Assembly (NCBI RefSeq): GCF_016864575.1
Contig: NZ_CP044127.1
Location: 620,001 to 684,000 of the forward strand
Origin: Rhizobium sp. BG4
Lineage (GTDB): Bacteria > Pseudomonadota > Alphaproteobacteria > Rhizobiales > Rhizobiaceae
DNA length: 64,000 nucleotides
Direction of reading: 5' to 3'
Shown here in pieces: positions 9,107 through 16,872 of this stretch (position 1 is its first letter; every line of letters begins with the position of its first letter). The position numbers and the translations under genes are program-made. The notes beneath the pieces were generated by a model. It was not told the DNA's origin and did not search any database. It saw only the letters and a program-made list of their open reading frames with translations.

Positions 9107-9121
9107 AAGGGATGTGAACCA
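9107..9121 (+). repeat. 15-bp direct repeat, right copy (AAGGGATGTGAACCA)
   Basis: This is the partner of 6577-6591 in the same orientation, 2.5 kb away. The region between holds the nucleotidyltransferase and Zeta genes. Immediately beyond this copy the sequence changes to a decayed MFS transporter gene. Confidence 0.4.
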
Positions 9122-9176
9122 GCGCCCACCAAGTTTCAAAAAACCAACATGCTCAACGCGCGTCTGATCAATGGGT

Positions 9177-9640
9177 TCACCGGAGCGGTTCGATCCGGCG
9201 GATGCCAATGGTCCAGGACAGAAGCCCGATGACGGACATGAGCGCGGCAAGCAGAAAGGCGGAGCCATACGCCCCCGTCGCGTCGACGATCAAGCCAGTC
9301 ATGACCGGCGCTACAATCCCCGAGATGTTGCCGAAGCAGTTTTGCAGCCCGATCCACTTCGCGGTCGCGGACGGCCCTGCGAGGGTCTGGCCGATCGCAA
9401 ATAGATTGAAGCCGCCGAGTCCGTGGCCGATGGACGACACAGCAGCCCGCCAACAGCGACGTCCGGATCACGGAAGGTGCACATCAGCATGCAGATGGTG
9501 GAGACCAGGCAGGCGGCTTCCATGCAGGTCTTGCGGACAACGTTCGGGCGCGGTCCACTCGCCATCAGTCGGTCGGCCGCCCCCAGCGCCTTCATCGGCA
9601 TGCTATCGGGTGGTAACTTCGGCAAGCTTCTGGTCAGGGT
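9177..9640 (-). pseudogene. MFS transporter, C-terminal half, frameshifted
   Basis: Two frames give consecutive pieces of a major facilitator transporter of the anion:cation symporter type. The first reads AADRLMASGPRPNVVRKT and STICMLMCTFRDPDVAVGG, the second IGHGLGGFNLFAIGQTLAGP, WIGLQNCFGNISGIVAPV and TGLIVDATGAYGSAFLLAAL. The N-terminal half is missing and the frame changes near 9440. It is a gene remnant cut at its upstream side, next to an integrase fragment. Confidence 0.75.
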
Positions 9641-9829
9641 CGGAATAGGATGAACGTGCGAACGATGCTGCCACCTTTGAGCCGCCGGGTTGGATGCTCT
9701 TGAGCAGATATGAACCTGTGGCCCGCTACGAACTTTGGCCTAGCCAACGACCAGCGACGCTGGTTGGTGATTGTGTGCTGCTGAATGAACGTTGCCGATT
9801 GGCGAAGCGACTGAGACAAGAAGCATCGG

Positions 9830-9930
9830 TTGCCGTGGGGCTTGTAGGAGCCGGTCTGCTTGAGGAAATGCGTTGCCAGGATATCCCGCAGATTATGTGG
9901 GCCGTGCGGCAGCAGTCCTTTGATGGCACC
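9830..9930 (-). pseudogene. Integrase fragment, inverted partial copy
   Basis: The minus strand reads AIKGLLPHGPHNLRDILATH then FLKQTGSY, nearly identical to the remnant at 6300-6400 on the plus strand. It lacks the region downstream of the QTGSY segment and everything upstream. Together the two fragments form an inverted pair around the Zeta/nucleotidyltransferase module. Confidence 0.75.
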
Positions 9931-10018
9931 TTCCGCAGGACCAGCCTGCCTTTGCTGCTTGCATTCCTAGAATCAGGTATGGGAAGCTGAATAGTTCTCT
10001 CCCTATACCTTGATGGGC

Positions 10019-10035
10019 ATAGCACTTAGTGCTAT
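10019..10035. promoter_or_regulatory. Palindromic operator of the HigBA-type operon
   Basis: ATAGCACT-T-AGTGCTAT is a perfect inverted repeat with 8-bp arms and a 1-bp centre, ending 8 bp before the toxin start. This is the usual position for autoregulation by the antitoxin or toxin-antitoxin complex. Confidence 0.7.
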
Positions 10036-10043
10036 ATAAACCG

Positions 10044-10382
10044 ATGTCAGACAGAGTGTTCAAAACAGCATGGTTCGCCAAGGCGGCAAAGAAGGCGCGC
10101 ATTTCCGACAAGGTTTTGTCGGCGGCAATCCGCCAAATGGCACTTGGACAGGCCGACGATCTTGGTGGTGGTGTCTTCAATAAGCGTCTCAACGATAACA
10201 TGCATCGTTCAATCGTTCTGGCCAAGGCAGGCGAGTTCTGGGTGTTCGCCTATCTCTTCGCGAAGAAAGATCGGGCGAACATTGATGACGACGAGCTTCA
10301 AGCATTCCGAAAGCTCGCTGACCTCTACCGCCGCAAGACGAAAACTGATCTCGAGTCGGAACTCGAGGCCTTTTGGAGATAG
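10044..10382 (+). CDS. RelE/HigB-type toxin (112 aa)
   Basis: The product matches the short RelE/HigB-like toxins that cleave ribosome-bound mRNA. It shows KTAWFAKAAKKARISDKVL, then QADDLGGGVFNKRLNDN, FWVFAYLFAKKDRANI and DELQAFRKLADLY, the conserved segments of the phage-derived RelE-like family (PF06296-type). The start MSDRVFKT at 10044 is preferred over an ATG-like codon 15 bp upstream because homology begins there. The antitoxin gene follows after 3 bp. Toxin-first order is typical of higBA. Confidence 0.85.
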   Translation: MSDRVFKTAWFAKAAKKARISDKVLSAAIRQMALGQADDLGGGVFNKRLNDNMHRSIVLAKAGEFWVFAYLFAKKDRANIDDDELQAFRKLADLYRRKTKTDLESELEAFWR

Positions 10383-10385
10383 ACC

Positions 10386-10709
10386 ATGGCGACTAATCGC
10401 AAGTTCAAGAGCGATGCCTTCGAGGCAATCCACAGTGCTGTTGAAGGCATGTATTCGGCGGGGACCATCGATAAGGAAACGATGCGGACATTCGATGAAG
10501 ATTGTCTTGTGGTCCCACCTGACCTGACGCCGGATGAGATCAAGGCTTTGCGTGAGAAGAACCACGTCAGCCAGCCGATCTTCGCCCGCTATCTGAACAC
10601 CAGTCAGTCGACAGTGCAAAAGTGGGAAACCGGCGCCAAACGGCCTAGCGGACCCGCGCTGAAGCTACTTTCGCTTGTGCAGAAACACGGACTTCAGATG
10701 TTAACGTAA
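10386..10709 (+). CDS. HigA-like HTH antitoxin (107 aa)
   Basis: The N-terminal half (about 1-55) contains FEAIHSAVEGMYSAG and should bind the toxin. The C-terminal half is an XRE-type helix-turn-helix: PDEIKALREKNHVSQPIFAR, YLNTSQSTVQKWETGAKRPS, ending KLLSLVQKHGL. It neutralises the adjacent RelE/HigB-type toxin and probably represses the operon through the palindrome at 10019-10035. It follows the toxin gene after 3 bp and looks intact. Confidence 0.88.
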   Translation: MATNRKFKSDAFEAIHSAVEGMYSAGTIDKETMRTFDEDCLVVPPDLTPDEIKALREKNHVSQPIFARYLNTSQSTVQKWETGAKRPSGPALKLLSLVQKHGLQMLT

Positions 10710-11486
10710 CCGGAGCTCCGGTCCCTCGCGTATTCGATTTCGTCATTTTCGCCTTGAATGGATTCGAACCTACGATCAGTGAGCGGATTTTCCCGCTGTA
10801 CTGAATTGGCTACCTTTTCACATCATTACGGGCCTCAAAACGCGTGCTACTAACTGGTCTGTTATGGTCTTCACTTGACCGATGGCGTGCCGCTTGTCAT
10901 ACATGAGGCGGCCTTACACGCAGGCCGGTGTGCCCGCCACGCAAAGCTATGTCAGCGTTCCATCTCTGAATTGTCACACTGTGCCGGCAGGTCTGGCCAT
11001 TAGCGGGCACATGGTCGGATCAATTCAGGAACTGAATATGACCGAAGCAGCAGAAATTAGCCACCTCAAGCTTCTTGGAAAACATCCCGCCCGAGTCACC
11101 AGGGTGGCGCTACATGAAGCTCTGAACTTCATTGCCATACACCTCGGCATTGCGAATTAGACACAACTCGTCACCGCCAACAAGAATGGGTGGATCCCAA
11201 GCTCCGAGCAGGTGGCGACCATCGAAGCAGTGGTCGCGAAGCACGTTTCACCGGCGGATTTTACGATGGGAAGTACCGACGCAAGTGCGCGTCGCTGGGG
11301 GTATCTTGAACAAGGACGAGTGTTGCAGCCGACGACCAGTGCCCCGTGTTCGACGCCGACTTACTCGAAGAAGCGCTGAGCCTAGGCAACAATCGGATGT
11401 CGCAGGTTCGCAGCAAGATCTCGTCCGAGTGGCCAAGGAGGTCGACAAAACCTGATGGGGACGGCAAAGCTCGCCATCCGCTATGA
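10710..11486. other. Gene-poor interval after the HigBA-type pair
   Basis: I see no supported gene. Around 10750-10800 the minus strand has tRNA-like traces (a GGTTCGAATCC T-arm), but the acceptor and T stems do not pair. A 40-codon frame near 11038-11160 (MTEAAEISHLKLLGKH) may be the front of a lost gene. Confidence 0.3.
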
Positions 11487-11513
11487 GACCGCGACTCCGA
11501 CACCTGGTTTTGC

Positions 11514-11843
11514 TTGCATTGCGATGGGAAGATCACGGGCGTTCAGATCGCTAAAAATCTGTGGCATTGCCCCGCATGTGGCGCTGCCCCAGTCGACATT
11601 TTCGACGCTGCTTTCTGGTGCGAAGATGAAGGCAAATCGCTCCCGCCGATCGGCGATAAAGCGAAATCAGACACTAGCAAACCTGAATTCCACGTAGTCG
11701 ATGACCGTCCAAAACTTGAGTTGAACGAACGCAACATCGTTCTTCTCATGAGAAGCGCACTCTTAGATGACTCGACGAACGTAAGCGAACGACTGGGGGC
11801 GCTGTTGGCCGAAATCACCGTCGATGAAGACAACGACGTTTGA
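11514..11843 (+). CDS. Zinc-ribbon-like hypothetical protein, start uncertain (109 aa)
   Basis: The frame reads (W)FCLHCDGKITG followed by LWHCPACGAAPVDIF, two C-x2-C knuckles spaced as in a small zinc ribbon, then an acidic C-terminal half (LNERNIVLLMRSALL, LLAEITVDEDNDV). No ATG precedes the first knuckle. A TGA lies 10 codons upstream of the TTG at 11514, and using TTG would remove the first Cys. The 5' end may therefore be lost. Function unknown. Confidence 0.4.
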   Translation: MHCDGKITGVQIAKNLWHCPACGAAPVDIFDAAFWCEDEGKSLPPIGDKAKSDTSKPEFHVVDDRPKLELNERNIVLLMRSALLDDSTNVSERLGALLAEITVDEDNDV

Positions 11844-12263
11844 ATCTCGCTCGAAGAGGATTTGTGGCCGGATGATAAGGCCCCAACTCAGGCGATCAAC
11901 GTTGCAGCACAGCGCGGTATCGAAATTGAGTGGGAGACCATGTGGTCGAAGATACCTTTTCACTGACCAGCTTTGGGTGAGCAGACCTCAAGCACCACCG
12001 AATACCTGCAAATGTTGCTAGAGGCATATGCGCATTATGCTGTCCCCTCATACAGCGACGCGTAGTCGTTTCAGGCCAACCTCCTCGCTTGAATATCTAC
12101 CGAGGAGGTTGGTCACGACAAAGCGTACACTCCGGCCCTTCGAAACGAAGGTGGTCTTGCATCTCAGACGAGGAAAGCAGTTTCCGGAGCCGAAGGAAAT
12201 GATTTGAACCACCGACCCTTTGATCGAAGGACAAGACGCTGGATATCCGCGACCACTAACTGC
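11844..12263. other. Intergenic interval before hipA
   Basis: No gene can be supported in these 420 bases. An inverted repeat (AACCTCCTCG at 12078 with CGAGGAGGTT at 12100) is visible and could be a transcript end. The minus strand near 12180-12240 has a weak tRNA-like trace that does not fold into a tRNA. Confidence 0.3.
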
Positions 12264-13526
12264 TTAAGATACATGCTCCGCGGCTCTCTGTAGCAAACCA
12301 GCCCGACTTGAGATGACCTTGCGAATTGCACTCAGGATGGGGTGCCTGATCCCCTCGTGGGCCAGTTCTGCAACAAGGGCGTCGGCCTCGCTCACAATCC
12401 TTTCCGCCATCTGGGCAAGATCGCGGACAAGGATGCGCTGAGAAGATTTGGTTTCGGGCACGAGTGTCGCCCAATGCTTCAACTGGATCGTGTCGGGCAC
12501 ATCGCGGCCACCAATCTTCATGGCGAGCCTCTTTGACAAGCGGGGATAAACAGCCGTGCAAACGACGTCGTAGATCGGCGCCAGATCCGGTTCATCGGAG
12601 CCATAAAGCAGGGCGTAGTTCTTGCCGTGGGCATCAGCGTTGCCGACGAGATAGTGGAAGATCAGCATGCGGATGAACTGCAACCGATCCGCGACGGGCC
12701 TCGCGCAGGCGTTGTCGATCAGCCCGAGAGATCGTTCTGTTCCCGGTCCTCCCTCGGCCTCATACTTCAGCTCTGGCGGTACGCTAAGGGCCTGGCAGAA
12801 GTCTTCCTGGTGTAGGCGCTCAATGATGCCGTCCGCAGCTTTCGTTCGATCATAACGCTCAACCAGGAGAAAGGCAGTCGCCCCGTCCAGGCGAATCTGA
12901 ACATGGGGTACGGGCAGCTTGAGGCGGGCGGCCAGCTGCATACAAAAATACTCGTTCTCCACCGTGCCTTCCAACGCCTGGATGACTGGTTTCAAGATAT
13001 GGGTCGTTGGTCTTCCGTCTCTTGCCAAGGCGATAGAATCTCCATCGACAATGACCGCCAGTTTGTCCTGCGCGCCGGCGAGCGACAGGCGGATGCCCTC
13101 GTCTCCGCCAAGCAGAGGCCGGGTCCGCAGCCTGCTGAGAACCTCGTCCAGACGTTCCGAAGTGAGAATTTCGGCTTGGGACTGGCCGGGAGGTTCGGGC
13201 GCTGTGCCGGTGGGATAGATTGACAAGGCACCTGCGCATTCGCCGCCGATAACTTCCAGTAGCCCGAAGGCATTGCCTGCCGAGAGGCCGAGCGCACCAG
13301 CTAGGCGTTGCCGCGCGCCTTCGTCCGGCAAGAGACCGGAAAAAAACGGGCGCACGACCTGATCACCAAAGGGTTCTTCTTGCAGGGGCATCGAGAACGA
13401 GATCGCTCGCGATCGTTGGTCCAGGAGATACGCGCCATCGTAGGCGAAGATCAGTAGGCCGTCGTCAAGCCGGCCGAGCACGCCCGCCTTGGTGTCGCGA
13501 AAATAGACGTCCAAGACGCGGGTCAC
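12264..13526 (-). CDS. hipA: HipA-family serine/threonine kinase toxin (420 aa)
   Basis: HipA phosphorylates glutamyl-tRNA synthetase in E. coli and causes growth arrest and persistence. Length and motifs match: N-terminal subdomain with PFFSGLLPDEGARQRLA, the SLAGAQDKLAV loop, HILKP with the nucleotide-binding Lys, FLLVERYDR, the catalytic NADAHGKNYALL loop and the IYDVVCT segment with the metal-binding Asp. It overlaps the HTH gene upstream by 4 bp (ATGA), so translation is coupled. No disruption is seen. Confidence 0.93.
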   Translation of the reverse strand: MTRVLDVYFRDTKAGVLGRLDDGLLIFAYDGAYLLDQRSRAISFSMPLQEEPFGDQVVRPFFSGLLPDEGARQRLAGALGLSAGNAFGLLEVIGGECAGALSIYPTGTAPEPPGQSQAEILTSERLDEVLSRLRTRPLLGGDEGIRLSLAGAQDKLAVIVDGDSIALARDGRPTTHILKPVIQALEGTVENEYFCMQLAARLKLPVPHVQIRLDGATAFLLVERYDRTKAADGIIERLHQEDFCQALSVPPELKYEAEGGPGTERSLGLIDNACARPVADRLQFIRMLIFHYLVGNADAHGKNYALLYGSDEPDLAPIYDVVCTAVYPRLSKRLAMKIGGRDVPDTIQLKHWATLVPETKSSQRILVRDLAQMAERIVSEADALVAELAHEGIRHPILSAIRKVISSRAGLLQRAAEHVS

Positions 13527-13750
13527 GATCGCGGGCCCTGGCGACGCCCAACGGAAACAAGAAGACCAAGACCGGCCAAGACTTGCATCGCACGGCCAAT
13601 CTGGCAGCTCTCTTTGCCGGCCTCAAGTTCACGCAGAAACCGTACGCCCACACCAATCGCCCCGGCCAATTGCTCCTGGGTTAACCCTTGCTGTCTGCGC
13701 TCCTGACGGATCAGCATGCCGAGAGTTTTTGTATCTTTGATCTTGTCCAT
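13523..13750 (-). CDS. hipB: HipB-type HTH antitoxin (75 aa)
   Basis: A compact XRE helix-turn-helix (LGMLIRQERRQQGLTQEQLA, GAIGVGVRFLRELEAGKES) with a short tail. It pairs with the downstream HipA and should repress the operon by binding the palindromes just upstream. The start at 13750 (MDKIKDTKTL) gives the standard HipB size; a longer frame reaches 13915 but would run through the operator. Confidence 0.9.
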   Translation of the reverse strand: MDKIKDTKTLGMLIRQERRQQGLTQEQLAGAIGVGVRFLRELEAGKESCQIGRAMQVLAGLGLLVSVGRRQGPRS

Positions 13751-13760
13751 AATCACCCCT

Positions 13761-13822
13761 ATCGGGATGATTATATCATCGGATGGCGCAAAAGAAAGAC
13801 AAAAGAACCGATCGGGATGATT
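13761..13822. promoter_or_regulatory. hipBA operator region
   Basis: GATGAT-TAT-ATCATC (13766-13780) is a perfect dyad 16 bp upstream of hipB. The 12-mer ATCGGGATGATT occurs at 13761-13772 and again at 13811-13822, a 50-bp spacing (close to five helical turns) that would place two repressor dimers on the same DNA face. Confidence 0.65.
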
Positions 13823-13911
13823 TTCGGATTTTTTTGGCCAACTGACCGAAATAGACCCGCTCGGGACTACATCGCACGACTTACCCTTGCGCTTACTACT
13901 TGAAGCAGTTC

Positions 13912-14447
13912 TCACGGTGCCATCTCAGGAACTGGGGATGTGGCCGCTCGAAGACCCATGCTAGGCATGGTCGCCTTCCCAGTCTTGTTGAGGAGTCCTT
14001 GAATGCTGTCAGGATCATTCGCCTGACGCGATATCAGGATATCAAGATCGTCCGAAAGACCAATCAGACCGCGATCAAACATCCAGTGTGCGGTGCCCGA
14101 AAGAGCAATTCCGTTGGAAAGAATGTCGGGTCCGCTCGCTTCCACCGGCCCGATATGTGCGGCGTCGACCTCCGCCCGGCCACCACCGTTGATGAGCTTC
14201 AATCCCGTGATGGCGGATCGTTTGTCATAGGCGTGAAGAACGAGCCGGCGAAACAGCCGATTTCGAACGATCCGCGACGAGAGTTGCATAACCCGGTCGC
14301 GCTCCTGCTCGAACATGAACGGCGCTTGAGCTTCATCTGCAAATCCATCGGCCGCATGCGTCCCCCCGGCTCATCCAGCCGAGGCAGTTCAGGCTCATGC
14401 TCGTCTATGCCAATCGATACGATGCGGTTGAAATCTGCTGCGGACAT
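13912..14447 (-). pseudogene. HNH endonuclease (HNH_2 type), frameshifted
   Basis: An upstream frame gives FNRIVSIGIDEHEPELPRLD and then breaks. A second frame resumes with FEQERDRVMQLSSRIVRNRL, AYDKRSAITGLKLINGGGRA, EVDAAHIGPVEASGPD and NGIALSGTAHWMFDRGLIGL. The AAHI...NGIAL...HWMFDRG pattern is the HNH core of restriction-type nucleases that accompany mobile DNA. The frame switch near 14310 and probable N-terminal loss make it non-functional. A shorter remnant lies at 33.7 kb. Confidence 0.8.
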
Positions 14448-15076
14448 CGGCCGGACTGCAGCCTGCGCCCTGCCGGAATACGGCCCTCTTCAACATCCAC
14501 GCCATCCCAGCCTGGATGTACCAGGCCGCGGAGACCATAACTGCCGATCCGCCGCCCCAGAAAGACGGAAGCACTCTGCCAAGCATTTCTGGGTTCTCCA
14601 GGGAAATGGAGCTGGGTGGTGCGAACGCGCCTACCCGGACGCTGGACTTTGAAATGAAAATGACGCGTTCGGCCGGGATAAAGCGCCGGCATGATGGTGG
14701 TGGACCACCAGCGCCCCTTGGTGTCGGCGAACTGGTGCCCACGCAGACGGAAACCCACGGTGTCCTAGGCGCCGTTTTCGTCCGCATGCCAAATCTCAAC
14801 GCGGCTGCCGCCAAGCGGCTGGCAGCGAATGTCGAGTACGAACTGCGACCGTTATTCGCTCGCCTCCGGGTGCATCCGAATAGAGATCCCGGTTCAGCGG
14901 CGAGTTCGGCTTGAAGAAGGGGCCGCCTTCCCGTTCAAGGGTCGGTCCGTCTCCATCGTTATATGCGGGCGTGAGCGGCAGTTCGGGAACGGCCTGCGCA
15001 AACGCCTCATTCTCGCCACCTCAACGAGCGGCAGCGTCAGAAAGGCCGTCAGAAGCGCGCGTCTAGTGGAAGGCAA
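14440..15076 (-). pseudogene. Secreted intradiol ring-cleavage dioxygenase-like gene, multiply disrupted
   Basis: The start at 15076 encodes an arginine-led signal peptide (MPSTRRALLTAFLTLPLVEV). Another frame gives LPLTPAYNDGDGPTLEREGG and FFKPNSPLNRDLYSDAP. A third gives CQPLGGSRVEIWHADENGA, a TAG where Tyr is expected, then DTVGFRLRGHQFADTKGRWW and LYPGRTRHFHFKVQRPG. The RTRHFHFKV segment carries the iron-binding His pair of intradiol dioxygenases. At least two frameshifts and one amber codon make this a dead gene. Confidence 0.75.
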
Positions 15077-15156
15077 GGCCGGCCTTCCCGTGATTGTGCC
15101 AACGTGATGGCGGGTTAATCAATGCGCCGTTACTGCAGGCGCTGCGCGGCATTTGT

Positions 15157-15444
15157 CTATGCCTCTCGGATCAGGCCGGAATACATATTCTCTTTGCCGA
15201 TATACCACGGCATCGTGCCGATGGAGCCGAAGCCGGGAATTGTTTTCATGTGCGCGACCATCCGAGCCCGCATGCGCTCGTCCGGAAGAGGTCCTGTCAT
15301 CGCCTGGACATCGTAACTCATGTGGTCGGAATTGGACGTGCCGCAGAGGACGCTCGTGACGGCGGGGCCGTCACCGATTTTTATCTCCATCCTGCCGCAC
15401 CTCCTTGACTGGCTGATTGCAGCACTTGTTCTGTTCACTTGCAC
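15157..15444 (-). CDS. Unrecognised reading frame, possibly a fragment
   Basis: A minus-strand frame reads VTSVLCGTSNSDHMSYDVQA and IPGFGSIGTMPWYIGKENMY. The composition is protein-like and may be the C-terminal part of an enzyme, but I cannot name a family. No good ribosome binding site precedes it, and the surrounding sequence is decayed, so a remnant is more likely than an intact gene. Confidence 0.25.
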   Translation of the reverse strand: MQVNRTSAAISQSRRCGRMEIKIGDGPAVTSVLCGTSNSDHMSYDVQAMTGPLPDERMRARMVAHMKTIPGFGSIGTMPWYIGKENMYSGLIREA

Positions 15445-15518
15445 CTTCTGGATGGAACGAACATCCCGCGCAGCGATGCCGCTCAGCGTTGCTGAAACCG
15501 AGCACTCGATGATAGCGT

Positions 15519-16016
15519 CTACGCGCTCAACGCGTTGCTGAGATCTTTCAATCCGATCATCAGCATCAGCGGGTCAGACGGAGATGGGAGAAATCCAACG
15601 GCCTCGTAGAAGGTACGTGCGTCATCTGAAATCGCATGCACCAGCACGCCGCGGATACCAAGTATTTCGGCTGCGTTGAGCAGGCGCAACCCTGCATCAC
15701 GCACCAATGCCCGACCGATACCGCGGCCCTGATAGGTCCGGTCGATAGCCAGGCGACCAAGTCCAGCGACTGGGATCGGATCTGGCATGTTTCGCTTAAA
15801 CCGGCCTGGAACTTCTGGTGTCCTCACCGCGCCGGAGGCGAGAGCGTAATAGGCGACGACACGATTTCCGTCGCAAACCACGAAAGTACGAGACGCACCG
15901 CTTGCCTGATTAACTCGCGCTCGTCGGCGCAGCCAATCATCCAGTTCTGAAACGCCGGAATCAAATCCGACAAGTTCATGATGCTCGGCCAAAGGGGCAG
16001 GCGAAGTGAGGGTCAC
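15519..16016 (-). CDS. GNAT acetyltransferase toxin, TacT/AtaT-like (165 aa)
   Basis: Toxins of this group acetylate the amino group of charged tRNAs and stop translation. The family pattern is clear: SGVSELDDWLRRRARVNQAS, RTFVVCDGNRVVAYYALASG, VAGLGRLAIDRTYQGRGIG (acetyl-CoA binding Q-G-R-G-I-G), GIRGVLVHAISDDARTFYEA and VGFLPSPSDPLMLM. It overlaps the upstream DUF1778 antitoxin gene by 4 bp. It appears intact. Confidence 0.9.
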   Translation of the reverse strand: MTLTSPAPLAEHHELVGFDSGVSELDDWLRRRARVNQASGASRTFVVCDGNRVVAYYALASGAVRTPEVPGRFKRNMPDPIPVAGLGRLAIDRTYQGRGIGRALVRDAGLRLLNAAEILGIRGVLVHAISDDARTFYEAVGFLPSPSDPLMLMIGLKDLSNALSA

Positions 16017-16303
16017 GCCTCATCCCATGGAGCTTGGGTCAACATTGTGCGTTTCAGACGCGCATTCGGCTTCGCGGGCGCATCAAGTCGGGTAAGGTAT
16101 TCGGCATACACCTCAGGACTTACCGTGAAGACGGTACGGTCAAGCAGTACTTCCTCGGCGCGGCGTTCAGAGGCTTCCAGCATGAAATCTGTGCGTGTCT
16201 TGCCAAGCAGTTCAGCCGCGCGGTCGATAAGATTGCGCGTTGCGGGCTTGATACGGATATTCAATGGAACGCTTGCTTCCAAATTTTTGCGTTTCGTCGG
16301 CAT
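16013..16303 (-). CDS. DUF1778 (TacA-like) antitoxin (96 aa)
   Basis: A ribbon-helix-helix N-terminus (LNIRIKPATRNLIDRAAELL, GKTRTDFMLEASERRAEEVL) is followed by a C-terminal segment (FTVSPEVYAEYLTRLDAPAK) that wraps the GNAT toxin in known complexes. The start MPTKRKNLEA at 16303 matches the family; an upstream ATG-like codon would add 13 unrelated residues. The 4-bp overlap with the toxin gene and the palindromes upstream fit an autoregulated TA operon. Confidence 0.9.
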   Translation of the reverse strand: MPTKRKNLEASVPLNIRIKPATRNLIDRAAELLGKTRTDFMLEASERRAEEVLLDRTVFTVSPEVYAEYLTRLDAPAKPNARLKRTMLTQAPWDEA

Positions 16304-16332
16304 GGGCAACTCCAATGTGATAATGCTATAGC

Positions 16333-16380
16333 GTAACGACACTATCGTTACAAGCCCCGTAACGGTCGTGTCGTTACGGG
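16333..16380. promoter_or_regulatory. Two-palindrome operator of the GNAT/DUF1778 operon
   Basis: GTAACGA-CACTA-TCGTTAC (16333-16351) and CCCGTAACG-N7-CGTTACGGG (16356-16380) are perfect inverted repeats sharing the GTAACG half-site, about 23 bp apart centre to centre. They lie just upstream of the antitoxin gene. Confidence 0.75.
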
Positions 16381-16872
16381 ATTATGAGCTGACACGTACA
16401 ATGGGCTCTCGATGGGGTGCGAACCACCGGCCCAGTCGTAATAGAGCTATCCAAGGAAATTTCTTTGTAGTGGGCGTCAACCTCGCTCATTTGGATTCAC
16501 CACTCGAAGCTAGGAGGCAGGCTAATGGCTATGCCTGAGACCTTTGTGCGCGGGATCCTCAACTCTTCGGAAAAGATTACGCTGATCTGACCGTACGGCT
16601 CGCATATTACGGACTTCCGCCGTGCAGGGCGATGACTACCACCCAATTGAACGTTGCCAGCAAGCATCTCCGGTCAAGCTGGCAAGATGCCATGACCTCG
16701 GGGCCACAACCGGCACCAACACCGCCCTCCTGCACGCACACAGTTCCGATGGTCAGGCTGTTAATCAGCGCCGTTGGATTATCGATACGCGAAGTGCCGA
16801 ACAGGAGCTTAAGTGATAAACCGGAAACAACAGCCGCGCTCTCACGGTTAACTGACAAACGACACCAGCCCT
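16381..16872. other. Intergenic interval between TA operon and ABC transporter
   Basis: No gene is supported in these 490 bases. Weak frames on both strands show no family signature. The right end lies downstream of the last permease gene. Confidence 0.35.

Noticed and set aside
10742..10815. tRNA-like sequence on the minus strand (GGTTCGAATCC T-arm)
   Set aside because: The T stem and acceptor stem do not pair and no complete cloverleaf can be drawn; at best a decayed tRNA or chance.
12180..12240. tRNA-like trace with GGTTCAAATC
   Set aside because: Neither T stem nor acceptor stem is complementary; no cloverleaf.
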